The notes under the pieces: generated by a model
The model's database searches: none
What the model saw: only the letters and a program-made list of their open reading frames with translations
Told to the model about the DNA's origin: nothing
NCBI GenBank assembly: GCA_910586515.1
Contig: CAJUGL010000002.1
Coordinates: 60,550-124,549 of the forward strand
Direction of reading: 5' to 3'
DNA length: 64,000 bases
Source of the DNA: an uncultured Acetatifactor sp.
GTDB lineage: Bacteria > Bacillota > Clostridia > Lachnospirales > Lachnospiraceae
In this document: positions 32,753 through 41,548 of the stretch, one piece after another
How the letters are laid out: each line of letters opens with the position of its first letter
How positions within the stretch are numbered: position 1 is the stretch's first letter
Program-made: the position numbers and the translations under genes

Positions 32753-32808
32753 ACAGTTCAGACAGGACGCAATTTTGACTTCGCGGGAGGGTCTGTCTGA
32801 ACTGTTAC
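32750..32808. repeat. Family A long form, abutting family C copy
   Basis: Arms TAACAGTTCAGACAG and CTGTCTGAACTGTTA form a 15-bp perfect stem around 29 bases that include TTCGCGGGAGG, a motif shared with the 136-bp family B element (TTCGCGGAGG). It overlaps the end of the C repeat by about 3 bases; no target duplication is visible. Confidence 0.65.
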
Positions 32809-32846
32809 CAGATAATACCAGAAAACAAAAAAGGTGGATTAATACC

Positions 32847-34103
32847 ATGACGAAACGAGACATTTCCGAATTAAAAAAACTGCTTACCCCCAAGAACTGC
32901 TCCATCACCCGCATCTGCGGCTGTTATGTGGACGGTGAGAAAAATAAAAAGACAAGAATTCAGCAGGCCTTCCTCGCCCTGCCTGAAGAGGACATGTTCA
33001 AATATTTCGAGCTCCTGCGGAAAATACTCTCCGGCAGTCTGGGAAAAAATCTGATGACATTGGAATTTCCCCTTGCCCTTGAACTGTCCGGTATAAATGC
33101 GGCCGCCGGCGGCAGCCCTCTTGTATCCGCCGAAGACGCCCTGCCCGAAGAGCAGAGCGGTGAAGAAGCTCCCGGAGAAAATCCTGATTCCTGGAACGCT
33201 CACGAATTCCTGCTTCATCTGCGGGACAGCAAACTGAAAGACGATTTATTGCTGGAGGCCTATTATGACCGGATTATCGAAAACTACGAGTATGTGGGCA
33301 ATTATCTGATCCTCCTGGTGCATGACGCCTATGACGTGCCCGGAAAAACCACCGACGGCATAGAAATGGAAGACGCCTCCGACGAAGTGTACGAATACAT
33401 ACTCTCCTGTATCTGTCCTGTGGAACTGTCCAAACCCGGGCTGAGCTATGACGCAGAAGACAACACCTTCCGCAACCGCGACAGAGATTGGGTGGTTTCC
33501 ATGCCGGAGACAGGATTCCTCTTTCCCGCCTTCAACGACAGATCCACGGATATCCACAGTATGCTCTATTACTCCAAGAAGTCGGAAGAACGCAAGGACG
33601 GCTTTGTGGAACAGCTCTTCGGCTGTCCTCTTCCTCTGTCCGCCGACACGCAAAAAGAAACCTTCCAGGCCCTGATCGAGGAGTCCCTGGGCGAAGACTG
33701 CGATATAGAGACCGTAAAGAATATCCATGAACGATTATCCGAACTGGCTCAGGAACACAAAGAAGAGCCGGAACCGTTGGCATTAGACAAAAACGAAGTG
33801 AAAACCATTCTGGCGGACAGCGGCGTGGCAAACGAAAAATTATTTGAATTTGATCGTCATTACGACGAAACGGCAGGAGAAAACACTTCCCTGCTCATGA
33901 ACAATGTCATGAACACGAAATCCTTTGAAGTCAAAATGCCGGATGTAGTCATCAAGGTGAATCCGGAACGCACCGACCTGATCGAGACACGCAGCATAGA
34001 CGGCAGGGAATGCCTGGTTATCCCGCTGGACGGCAGCGTGTCTGTAAACGGCATCAGTGTGCGGACAACCGCCGAAGGAGGAGATGCCGGGTCAGATGCC
34101 TGA
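32847..34103 (+). CDS. DUF4317 domain-containing protein
   Basis: 418 residues matching DUF4317 of Clostridia: an N-terminal KRDISELKKLLTPKNCSITR, ICGCYVDGEKNKK and LPEEDMFKYFELLRKILSG are the family hallmarks. Soluble, no membrane segment, acidic overall; function unknown. ATG 32847 follows AAAAGGTGG; the reading frame stays open upstream to a TTG inside the family A repeat, which I reject. It converges on the serine recombinase gene with an 11-base gap. Confidence 0.82.
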   Translation: MTKRDISELKKLLTPKNCSITRICGCYVDGEKNKKTRIQQAFLALPEEDMFKYFELLRKILSGSLGKNLMTLEFPLALELSGINAAAGGSPLVSAEDALPEEQSGEEAPGENPDSWNAHEFLLHLRDSKLKDDLLLEAYYDRIIENYEYVGNYLILLVHDAYDVPGKTTDGIEMEDASDEVYEYILSCICPVELSKPGLSYDAEDNTFRNRDRDWVVSMPETGFLFPAFNDRSTDIHSMLYYSKKSEERKDGFVEQLFGCPLPLSADTQKETFQALIEESLGEDCDIETVKNIHERLSELAQEHKEEPEPLALDKNEVKTILADSGVANEKLFEFDRHYDETAGENTSLLMNNVMNTKSFEVKMPDVVIKVNPERTDLIETRSIDGRECLVIPLDGSVSVNGISVRTTAEGGDAGSDA

Positions 34104-34114
34104 GGACATCCGGG

Positions 34115-34732
34115 CTATTGGCTTCCTGAAAGCTCTTCGGAGTGAAAATCACCTGCCTTTCGGTAAAAAGAAGAAGACGGCATATTGCACTGCTTTGCAG
34201 CCTCCCGGCCGGATATCTCTCCGGATATCCACTTTCCGCAGGCCTGTTCAAAATTTTCCGGCACAGGCGTCCTGGGTCTTCCGAAGCGGACGCCTCGCAG
34301 CCGGGCTGCTTCTATGCCTTCTCTCTGCCGTTCCCTGATGTTCTTCCTCTCATTTTCCGCTACAAAGGACAATACCTGGAGCACGATATCACTCAAAAAG
34401 GTTCCGATCAAGTCTTTTCCCCGCCTGGTGTCAAGCAGGGGCATGTCCAGAACCACGATATCCACCTTCTTCTCTTTTGTAAGCATTCTCCACTGCTCCA
34501 ACACCTCCTCATAATTCCTGCCAAGCCGGTCAATGCTCTTGATATACAGCACATCATCCTTCTTCAACTGTCTGAGAAGCCGCCGATACATAGGGCGCTC
34601 AAAGTCCTTGCCGGACTGTTTGTCCATATAAATATTCCCTTCCGGCACCTGGGCCAACTGCATTGCAAGCCTCTGCCTGTCCTCATTCTGCTCGCTGGTG
34701 CTCACCCGTACATATCCGTATGAATTTCCCAT
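34115..34732 (-). CDS. Solitary serine recombinase (resolvase/invertase family)
   Basis: 205 residues: catalytic domain of the small serine recombinases with nucleophile S11 (YGYVRVSTSEQN), the conserved DRLGRNYEEV block, and a Hin-like C-terminal helix-turn-helix (about 165-195, SGREAAKQCNMPSSSFYRKA). These enzymes invert or resolve DNA between short sites. No transposase, invertible gene or obvious pair of inverted sites flanks it, so its target is unknown. ATG 34732 follows AGGAGGAG. It starts 160 bases downstream of hemZ on the same strand. Confidence 0.88.
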   Translation of the reverse strand: MGNSYGYVRVSTSEQNEDRQRLAMQLAQVPEGNIYMDKQSGKDFERPMYRRLLRQLKKDDVLYIKSIDRLGRNYEEVLEQWRMLTKEKKVDIVVLDMPLLDTRRGKDLIGTFLSDIVLQVLSFVAENERKNIRERQREGIEAARLRGVRFGRPRTPVPENFEQACGKWISGEISGREAAKQCNMPSSSFYRKAGDFHSEELSGSQ

Positions 34733-34892
34733 ACTCTCCTCCTGTTTCGATTCCGCATCTGCCCTCCCGATGCCAATCCATGCAGGAATATTCCGGCAGA
34801 CGCTAAATTTGGCCGGACTTTCCAGTGAACGAAAAAAGCAGACCATATCATGAATATCCACGATACAGTCTGCGTGTTTGTGTTTTGGATGG

Positions 34893-36374
34893 CTAAGCCC
34901 TTCCAAACAATTGTTCTTTTCTGCTAATCATTTCGTCAATTTTTTCGATGTACAGCGCCACCTCCTTCAGATTCTCGGACCGCTCTATTCTGCCGTCCGG
35001 CAACACCAGTTTAGTTATGCTACCCGCCCCAAGGGCGATGATACTCTGGGTCTCCTCCATGATCAAGACATTGTAAAGTCCCAGCTTCCCCTCCTTCGCG
35101 TAACCAACATTTTCGAAATTTCCCGACATGTTTTTCTGGCGGTACAGATAATAGGGAACCAGACCCAAACGTTCTGCTCCCTCCGCCGCTATTCTCATTG
35201 TCTCTTCCGTATTTCTCAGCATAGACACACCGTTTTCCTGAACCCACTGATTCAGCCTGGAGGCTCTCTTTACAGCCAGGGAATGCACAGTAAGACTGTC
35301 TGGAGCCATCTCCACTACCCTGTCCACGGTATGTTGAACTTCCTTTTCCGTCTCCCCGGGTAATCCCAGAATCAAATCCATGTTAATATTGTCAAATCCC
35401 AGGTCCCGGGCCAGGTAAAATGCCTCTTCCACCTGCCTCACGCCCGCCTTCCTGCCGATTACATCCAAAGTTTGCTGGTTCATGGTCTGAGGGTTTACGG
35501 ATATCCTGCCGACCCCGCAGCGGCGCAGCGCCTGCAGTTTTTCTTCGGTTATACTGTCCGCCCGGCCGGCCTCCACCGTGAATTCCTTAACCTGTGAGAA
35601 GTCAAATCGCTCCTTCAATGCGCCCAGCAGCCGCTCAAGCTGCCAAGCCTCCAGCGTCGTCGGCGTCCCACCGCCGATATAAACCGTATCCAGCCGCATT
35701 CCTCTGCATCGGTCCGCAGTATATTCCATCTCCCTGATCAGACAGTCAATATAGGAATCCACCGCATTTCGGTAGCTTCCGATGGGAAATGAGGTGAACG
35801 AACAATACAGGCATGTGGTTGGACAGAAGGGAATCCCTATATATAAACTATAACCCTCTCCCTTTTCCGCATCCTTCCGGCTCAGTTCCGCAAGCATCTC
35901 CCTCTCCCGCCTGGCAATGGCCAGGGAAAGCTCCGCCTTCTCCCGGGTGACATCGTAGCGTTCTCTGTAATATGTCAGGATCTCCTCTGTATCCATCCCC
36001 TGATCCAGCAATTGGAAGGCAATCTTCGTGGGACGGATTCCCGTGAGATTTCCCCAGGGAAGCGACTTTCCCGTCACCTGCTTCAGCTTCCGGTAGAAGA
36101 ATTGCTTGAATCCGTCCTTAAAGGCTTTCTCCGGGCTTTTTCCCCCCTCACTGTCCATCTGGTGATTCCAGGTAAATTCCGCCCCGTCTACCCATATCGC
36201 TGCCCCGTCCTCTCCAATATGGATACGAATACGGATATGGGCCTGAAGCTGCGCCCTTTTCTCCTCCCGCATCTCCGGAATCAGCACAGTAACCTGTTCC
36301 TCCGGATAAAAGGCCTTGACGATCGAATGAACATCATATTCAAAATTTGCCCGATCCAGTTCAACAACAAACAT
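34893..36374 (-). CDS. hemZ: Radical SAM coproporphyrinogen dehydrogenase-like HemZ
   Basis: 493 residues: an N-terminal domain of about 170 residues specific to HemZ, then a radical SAM barrel with the cluster cysteines C184, C188 and C191 (CPTTCLYCSF), GGGTPTTLE and a HemN-like C-terminal part. HemZ proteins resemble anaerobic coproporphyrinogen III oxidase, but their reaction in Clostridia lacking heme synthesis is unclear; no other hem gene is nearby. ATG 36374 follows GGGGAGGG; its first 14 bases overlap the transglutaminase gene, so it is the last gene of the moxR-DUF58-transglutaminase operon. Confidence 0.88.
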   Translation of the reverse strand: MFVVELDRANFEYDVHSIVKAFYPEEQVTVLIPEMREEKRAQLQAHIRIRIHIGEDGAAIWVDGAEFTWNHQMDSEGGKSPEKAFKDGFKQFFYRKLKQVTGKSLPWGNLTGIRPTKIAFQLLDQGMDTEEILTYYRERYDVTREKAELSLAIARREREMLAELSRKDAEKGEGYSLYIGIPFCPTTCLYCSFTSFPIGSYRNAVDSYIDCLIREMEYTADRCRGMRLDTVYIGGGTPTTLEAWQLERLLGALKERFDFSQVKEFTVEAGRADSITEEKLQALRRCGVGRISVNPQTMNQQTLDVIGRKAGVRQVEEAFYLARDLGFDNINMDLILGLPGETEKEVQHTVDRVVEMAPDSLTVHSLAVKRASRLNQWVQENGVSMLRNTEETMRIAAEGAERLGLVPYYLYRQKNMSGNFENVGYAKEGKLGLYNVLIMEETQSIIALGAGSITKLVLPDGRIERSENLKEVALYIEKIDEMISRKEQLFGRA

Positions 36375-38883
36375 TTTCCGTCCCTCCCCTGCACATGTCC
36401 CGGTGTCTCCCAATCAATATCTTTTTATAAAAAGGCGCTTTTTCGTAAATCTCCCTCACCAGCAGATCATGTATCTCATGCACCCGCATCAGTTCCTCCC
36501 TGCTTGGTTCCTTAAGGGAAAAACTGTTCTTTTCCAGCACGGCGCAAAAAGCCTCATAGTCCTCTCCGTCCAGCTTCCGGGATATTTCCGCAAGCCTCCG
36601 CCGGAAAACCGCTTCATCCGCAGCCAGCTCTGCCGGACATCCGGCATATTGAAGCGCCCTTCTCAAATTTCTGTACAAGAGATAGATTTTCTCCCTTGTC
36701 CCCGCTTGACAAAAAATTTCGGCTCTTCTCCTTCTCCTGACCGCAGACAGTCTGACCAAAACAGTCAACCCTATCCCCACCGCAGCTGCCAACAGAAAAA
36801 GCCCTCCCCACGGCCCGGTCTCCTTCTCCCCACAGATCTCTTCCCCGGAAGAATCCCCGGCCCCATTCGGCCTTCCATCCGCAAGTATCCTGTTTTCCCC
36901 GGAGGAGAGCTGTCCGTCAGCCCTCTCCCTGTCCGACGCAGGCGCCTTTGTGGGCGCTGTCGAGGGTTCCTCCTCAGTCCTGCCTGCATCAGGCCAGGCC
37001 GTCCTGTCTCTTCCCCAGCGGTCTGCGCTGTCCTGGAGCATCAGCCCCTGGCCGGATAACTGCCCCACATGAGCAAGCTGCTCCATGCGGCCGTCCTCTG
37101 CCAACGCCACTGCCCCCGGCGTCATTTCCACAGGCACCCAGCCTATCTTGTCGAGATAAATCTCCGCCCAGGCATGGGCCTCCTTTCCCGTGAGCACTGC
37201 GCTATAGACCCCTTCGCTTTCCCTGGAAAAAGCAGAAGGAGAAACCGAGTATCCGGCGGCATACCTGGCAGGTATCCCGAAATATCGAAAGGAAAGCACG
37301 GCTGCCGACGCAAAATGCATGCAGTATCCCTTATGACTGTCAAACAGAAAATACTCCACAAAATCAGTATCCGAAGGATTATTCTCCGCATCCAGGTCAT
37401 ACTCCGCCTGCCTGTCCAGAAATTTCATAATATCCAACGCGCAGTTATATACATTGTCCGTCCGGATATCCTCCCGGGCCAGCCGCTCCGTCAGCCTGGG
37501 CAGCCTGCCCTGGTCGTATTCCAGGAATTTATCATGGACATACCGGCTGTACTGCGCTTCCCGCTCTTCCCATTCTCCGGACAGAATACCGTTTCCCCGA
37601 AAACCTGACAGGTAAAAATAAGAAAAACCATATTCGGCCCTCTCTCTTGCCACACTTCCGTCAGCATAGACCTGAAATTCATCCGGAATCTGCGCTCCGT
37701 AAGGATACAGGCTGTATGTGCCCCTGCCCCCTAGTTCCTCTATGCCGATATATCCGGAAGAACCCTCCCCGCAGAGAGTCCGTCCTGCCTCATGTCCTAT
37801 ATTCACCAGGTCTCCGTAATCTTCCGGCAATTCCAGCCCGTTCTCCCTGTAATAATCCGCCAATGCGCTCTCCGGACCCCTCTTCCATTCCTTTTCACTG
37901 TACACCTCCCCCACAAATCCCTTCAGGTACAGGGTCCCCTGGGGGATGCTGTCCACAGTAACCCGATAGGCGGGACTTGACGTGTAGGAGAATACGTTTT
38001 TTCGATAAAGTTCTCCGGTCACATCCACGCCTCCGCCGAATCCCGAGAATGTTCCGCGAAGTGCAGGAATCCACTCTTCGTTCACCAGAATGTAAAACCT
38101 GGCCCTGCCCTCCTCCATATCCTCATAGCGCTCATTCAGCACAGGCAGAAAAAACCGAAAACTGATCCCCACGGCAATCCCCGTCAAAGCAGTGCCGCAT
38201 ACCGCTGCCCAGAGACCCAAACCCGGCTTCTCTTCGAACTCCCTCTGAATAAATACCGACACTCCCCCTGCTACGCAGAAGACAAGGTAAAAACCCCCGG
38301 GAAAACGGTCGCAGATACAGGCCGCCGCAAACCACAGCGCGTTTCCGGCCAGCAAACATAATGCTCTGCCGAACCGCCCCGAAAACCCTGTCAGCAACAG
38401 CGGAAAAACAAACAGGTACAGCCCGCTCAATGTCGTACACCACATTCTGGCCCTCTGCCCCCATCTTAACGCTTCCCGCAGCCATGTGCCGGATTTCCAT
38501 GGAATATGGAACGAATAAAGCTGGTTAAGGTTCTTCACTGCATCCCTCAGCAACCAAATCAGGCCCTCCAGCAACTCTTTCCAAAAGGCCAGTCCGCAGA
38601 ACAAATAGACAGCAGCACACAGAAGAAAACCTACAGTCCTCTTCTTTCGGCTCCCCTTCCCCTGTATAATCCCGATGATCAGACAAAACAAAAAGAGTCC
38701 GGCCCAAAATATGGTCCCTTCCACGCCGTCAGTCTTCCCGGGTGTTCCGTCATGGTTCCAGGATATTTCCAGGATATCCGCCAGCGCCCCCACTATGCCG
38801 ACGCTGTTCACAAACAGCAGCAGCACATTAAACAAATCCCCCGCGGAAATGGCGGAAGCCCGGCGTCTCGTCTCATTCCTCAT
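36361..38883 (-). CDS. Multi-pass membrane transglutaminase-like protein (TgpA type)
   Basis: 840 residues. The first 230 residues contain about seven or eight membrane helices. A periplasmic-side transglutaminase-like domain follows with C521 (KGYCMHFASA), H570 (EAHAWAEIYL) and E586 (WVPVEMTPG, an acid in place of the usual Asp). Then come a low-complexity linker rich in Ser/Gly/Ala, one more helix near 700 and a cytoplasmic tail. In this operon type (MoxR ATPase, DUF58, transglutaminase) the enzyme is thought to act on surface proteins; substrate unknown. It overlaps DUF58 upstream by 11 bases and hemZ downstream by 14. Confidence 0.85.
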   Translation of the reverse strand: MRNETRRRASAISAGDLFNVLLLFVNSVGIVGALADILEISWNHDGTPGKTDGVEGTIFWAGLFLFCLIIGIIQGKGSRKKRTVGFLLCAAVYLFCGLAFWKELLEGLIWLLRDAVKNLNQLYSFHIPWKSGTWLREALRWGQRARMWCTTLSGLYLFVFPLLLTGFSGRFGRALCLLAGNALWFAAACICDRFPGGFYLVFCVAGGVSVFIQREFEEKPGLGLWAAVCGTALTGIAVGISFRFFLPVLNERYEDMEEGRARFYILVNEEWIPALRGTFSGFGGGVDVTGELYRKNVFSYTSSPAYRVTVDSIPQGTLYLKGFVGEVYSEKEWKRGPESALADYYRENGLELPEDYGDLVNIGHEAGRTLCGEGSSGYIGIEELGGRGTYSLYPYGAQIPDEFQVYADGSVARERAEYGFSYFYLSGFRGNGILSGEWEEREAQYSRYVHDKFLEYDQGRLPRLTERLAREDIRTDNVYNCALDIMKFLDRQAEYDLDAENNPSDTDFVEYFLFDSHKGYCMHFASAAVLSFRYFGIPARYAAGYSVSPSAFSRESEGVYSAVLTGKEAHAWAEIYLDKIGWVPVEMTPGAVALAEDGRMEQLAHVGQLSGQGLMLQDSADRWGRDRTAWPDAGRTEEEPSTAPTKAPASDRERADGQLSSGENRILADGRPNGAGDSSGEEICGEKETGPWGGLFLLAAAVGIGLTVLVRLSAVRRRRRAEIFCQAGTREKIYLLYRNLRRALQYAGCPAELAADEAVFRRRLAEISRKLDGEDYEAFCAVLEKNSFSLKEPSREELMRVHEIHDLLVREIYEKAPFYKKILIGRHRDMCRGGTENVCC

Positions 38884-39880
38884 ATATACATTGCTCTCCA
38901 AAATACAGTCTGCAGTCTTCCTCCAGACGCCAGCAGAACTCCGGCAGCCGCTCCTCCTCTTCGAAAATCATATCCTTTATTCTGCCGGACAAAAATCCGC
39001 AGACCCAGGACTGCACCGCCTCGCCTCCGATAAGTCTGTCTTTCAGATATCTGCCCTCCTGCCGCCATACCACTTCCGTAGGAATCTGCAGAGTCTGCCT
39101 TCCCTCCTCGGAAAAAAAATAGAGCAGAGAGCATGCTTTATCCAGATATCTGTCCCAGTCCTCTGCCTGTTCCGCAAACGCTTCCGAAAAATCCAGAAAA
39201 ACCGTCACCATGCCGCTGCGCTCAAAGTCTCTCACCACCAGCTGACCGCTCCTGGCCGCCAGCTTCCAGTATACGCGGTGCAGACTGTCTCCCGGCTGAA
39301 AATCCCGCAGCAGCAGATCGCCTTCCCGCTCCGTTCCCATTCCCCCTGCCATCAGATTATACATTTCCCGCAGCCGGGAAGAAACCGATTCCAGCACAGG
39401 AGTGACGCACACCTCAGCCTGCTTTCCCCTGCCTGCCGACATCCTCCACAGTCCCAGAAGATCGTATGCCAGAGCGCGCCTTACCTCCAGAGAGGCCATG
39501 CCGCAGTGACCGGCTCGCAGCTCCACGGTAAATCTCTCCTCTGCGTTCATCCCCAGACCATGAAAGCAGCGCCTCTCCTTTACCGGCGGATTCCCGGGTG
39601 CTTTCCAGCTCAGCTCAACCAAAAGTCTTGACACAGGAAATGGTCCTCTGTGCTTTATCTTTACCGTAAAACGGACATTCTCCCCTCTGGTCACAAAGGA
39701 CTGCTCTGTCTCCACCTCCGCCCGGCACAGTAATTTTTCCGGAAGCAGCAGAAATGCCGACAGCAGGGGAATCACCATCATACAGCAAAGCAGAAAACGC
39801 AGCCCTTCAAAATTGTACAACAACATAAAGTACCCGCCCGCAGTCAGGAGCAGCAGGTAGCAGATTCTTCTCCAGATCAT
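38873..39880 (-). CDS. DUF58 domain-containing membrane protein
   Basis: 335 residues: two N-terminal membrane helices (about 7-24 and 27-47), then a soluble part with a beta-rich segment and a DUF58 core (GTEREGDLLLRDFQPGDSLHRVYWKLAARSGQLVVRDFE). DUF58 proteins are VWA-like partners of MoxR ATPases. Start ATG overlaps the moxR stop by 4 bases (ATGA), and its end overlaps the transglutaminase gene, showing tight coupling. Function probably in assembly of a membrane complex; inferred from context. Confidence 0.87.
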   Translation of the reverse strand: MIWRRICYLLLLTAGGYFMLLYNFEGLRFLLCCMMVIPLLSAFLLLPEKLLCRAEVETEQSFVTRGENVRFTVKIKHRGPFPVSRLLVELSWKAPGNPPVKERRCFHGLGMNAEERFTVELRAGHCGMASLEVRRALAYDLLGLWRMSAGRGKQAEVCVTPVLESVSSRLREMYNLMAGGMGTEREGDLLLRDFQPGDSLHRVYWKLAARSGQLVVRDFERSGMVTVFLDFSEAFAEQAEDWDRYLDKACSLLYFFSEEGRQTLQIPTEVVWRQEGRYLKDRLIGGEAVQSWVCGFLSGRIKDMIFEEEERLPEFCWRLEEDCRLYFGEQCIYEE

Positions 39881-40860
39881 GCTTTCTCGCCCAGCCTTGG
39901 CGCCTTCACCTGCGTCAGCGTGTCCTCCAAAATATCTTCCGGCCTTTTCCCGCTGATTCTGGCCTTCTGGCTCAGCCTGACCCGGTGAACGCCCACATCA
40001 AACAGCGCCCTTTTCACATCCTTGGGCACACAGTAATCTCTTCCCTGCAGATATGCATAGCCTCTGGCCATCTTCCCCATGGCCAGCGTACCCCGGGGAC
40101 TGAATCCCAGTTCCAGGCACTCGTTGACCCTGGTAAATTCCGACAGTCTTGTCATATATTCATACAAAACGTCATGGATAAAAATATTCTCCGTTTCCTT
40201 CTGCATGTCCAGCAGTTCCCCTGCGGTGATCACAGGCGAAATATTGTCCAGCGGTCTGCTTCCCTGCCTGCTTTTCAGCATGGCCACCTCGTCTTCAAAA
40301 TCAGGATAACCTATACTGACACAGATCAGAAATCTGTCCATTTGAGCCTCCGGCAGCTTCTGGGTTCCGAAGGACCCCGCCGGATTCTGAGTCGCAAGCA
40401 CAATAAAAGGACGGGGAACCTGCCTGGTAACACCGTCGACAGTCACGTTTCCCTCCTCCATCACCTCCAGAAGAGCAGACTGTGTCTTCGGAGAAGTTCT
40501 GTTAATCTCATCCGCAAGCAGCAGATTGCACATGGCTGCTCCCGGGCGGTATACAAAACTTTCCGTCTCCTTACGATACACGGAAAAACCTGTGATATCT
40601 GCCGGCATTACATCCGGCGTAAACTGAACACGGTTGGATTTCAGCCCCATTGCCCTGGAAAAAGCCATCGCCATCTCCGTTTTGCCTACTCCCGGTACAT
40701 CCTCCAAAAGCACATTTCCTCCTGCCAGAATGGCCGCCATCACCTTTTCTATACAGTCATCCTTACCGACAATTACTTTTCTCACCTCATCCGTCACCAG
40801 ATGAACCTTGTTGATTAACTCGCTCAAACTAAGCTCATGCCTCCCGCGCCGTTTCCGCAT
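39877..40860 (-). CDS. MoxR-family AAA+ ATPase
   Basis: 327 residues with Walker A LEDVPGVGKTEMA (about residue 53-65), Walker B LLLADEINRTSPKTQ, sensor 1 VLATQNPAG and a lid domain. MoxR ATPases act as chaperones maturing protein complexes together with VWA/DUF58 partners, which follow directly here. It starts 3 bases after the stop of the MBL hydrolase; AGAGG lies unusually close to the ATG at 40860, so translation may depend on coupling. Confidence 0.9.
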   Translation of the reverse strand: MRKRRGRHELSLSELINKVHLVTDEVRKVIVGKDDCIEKVMAAILAGGNVLLEDVPGVGKTEMAMAFSRAMGLKSNRVQFTPDVMPADITGFSVYRKETESFVYRPGAAMCNLLLADEINRTSPKTQSALLEVMEEGNVTVDGVTRQVPRPFIVLATQNPAGSFGTQKLPEAQMDRFLICVSIGYPDFEDEVAMLKSRQGSRPLDNISPVITAGELLDMQKETENIFIHDVLYEYMTRLSEFTRVNECLELGFSPRGTLAMGKMARGYAYLQGRDYCVPKDVKRALFDVGVHRVRLSQKARISGKRPEDILEDTLTQVKAPRLGEKA

Positions 40861-40863
40861 CCT

Positions 40864-41520
40864 CTAATTGCAAAAAGGATTGTACGCCTTTTCATGTCCT
40901 ATCGTAGTACTCTCTCCATGTCCGGGATAAACCCTTGTATCCTCCGGCAGCACAAACAGCTTCTCCCGAATGGAACGCACAAGGGTCCGTCCGTCTCCCG
41001 TAGGGAAATCCGTCCTTCCCACGGACTCCGCGAACAGGGTATCCCCTGACACCAAAATGCCCGCCTCCTCAAAATAGTAGCAGCATCCGCCCTCCGTATG
41101 CCCGGGTGTGGCAATCACCCTGCAGCTTATATCTCCCAGCGTAATCTCCTCTCCGTCATTTACATACACATCCGCGTAAGTCTCACATCGCCTGCCGGCT
41201 CCGCCGGACACGTTCAGCCGCGCATTGCCCAGCAATTCCCGCTCCGCCGCGCAGGCATAGGCCTTAACCGGTTCCCTGCCCTCCCTCTCAGCGTTTACAG
41301 CGTTCCGCAGCTCGTCCAGTCCCCAGATATGGTCAAAATGTCCGTGCGTCAGCAAAATGCCTTCCACCCGAAATCCGTTTTTCTTCAGCGCCTCGCAGAT
41401 GTTTTTCCCCTTGTCGGCCGGATCCACTACAACAGCGTCCTTTCCTCCCTCTCGATAGAGAAAATAACAGTTGGTCTGGCACATCCCCAGAATCATACGT
41501 CCGATCTTTAACTCAGCCAT
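40864..41520 (-). CDS. MBL-fold metallo-hydrolase (glyoxalase II-like)
   Basis: 218 residues of the metallo-beta-lactamase fold. Metal motif THGHFDHIWG, then ATPGHTEGG, SGDTLFAESVGRTD and C-terminal PGHGESTT provide all the usual zinc ligands. Close to the hydroxyacylglutathione hydrolase-like group; in organisms without glutathione the thioester substrate is uncertain. ATG 41520 follows TGGAGG. It lies 28 bases after rel and 3 before moxR on the same strand. Confidence 0.88.
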   Translation of the reverse strand: MAELKIGRMILGMCQTNCYFLYREGGKDAVVVDPADKGKNICEALKKNGFRVEGILLTHGHFDHIWGLDELRNAVNAEREGREPVKAYACAAERELLGNARLNVSGGAGRRCETYADVYVNDGEEITLGDISCRVIATPGHTEGGCCYYFEEAGILVSGDTLFAESVGRTDFPTGDGRTLVRSIREKLFVLPEDTRVYPGHGESTTIGHEKAYNPFCN

Positions 41521-41548
41521 AATAAACCTCCATTCCTGTCCCGCCGTT

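Noticed and set aside
32775..32846. Upstream TTG extension of the DUF4317 protein
   Set aside because: The TTG lies inside a repeat element and has no ribosome site; ATG 32847 has AAAAGGTGG and gives the family N-terminus.
32651..34732. Invertible DNA segment for the serine recombinase
   Set aside because: I looked for a pair of inverted sites around the gene; the family C and A repeats have internal symmetry but no partner across a promoter or gene.
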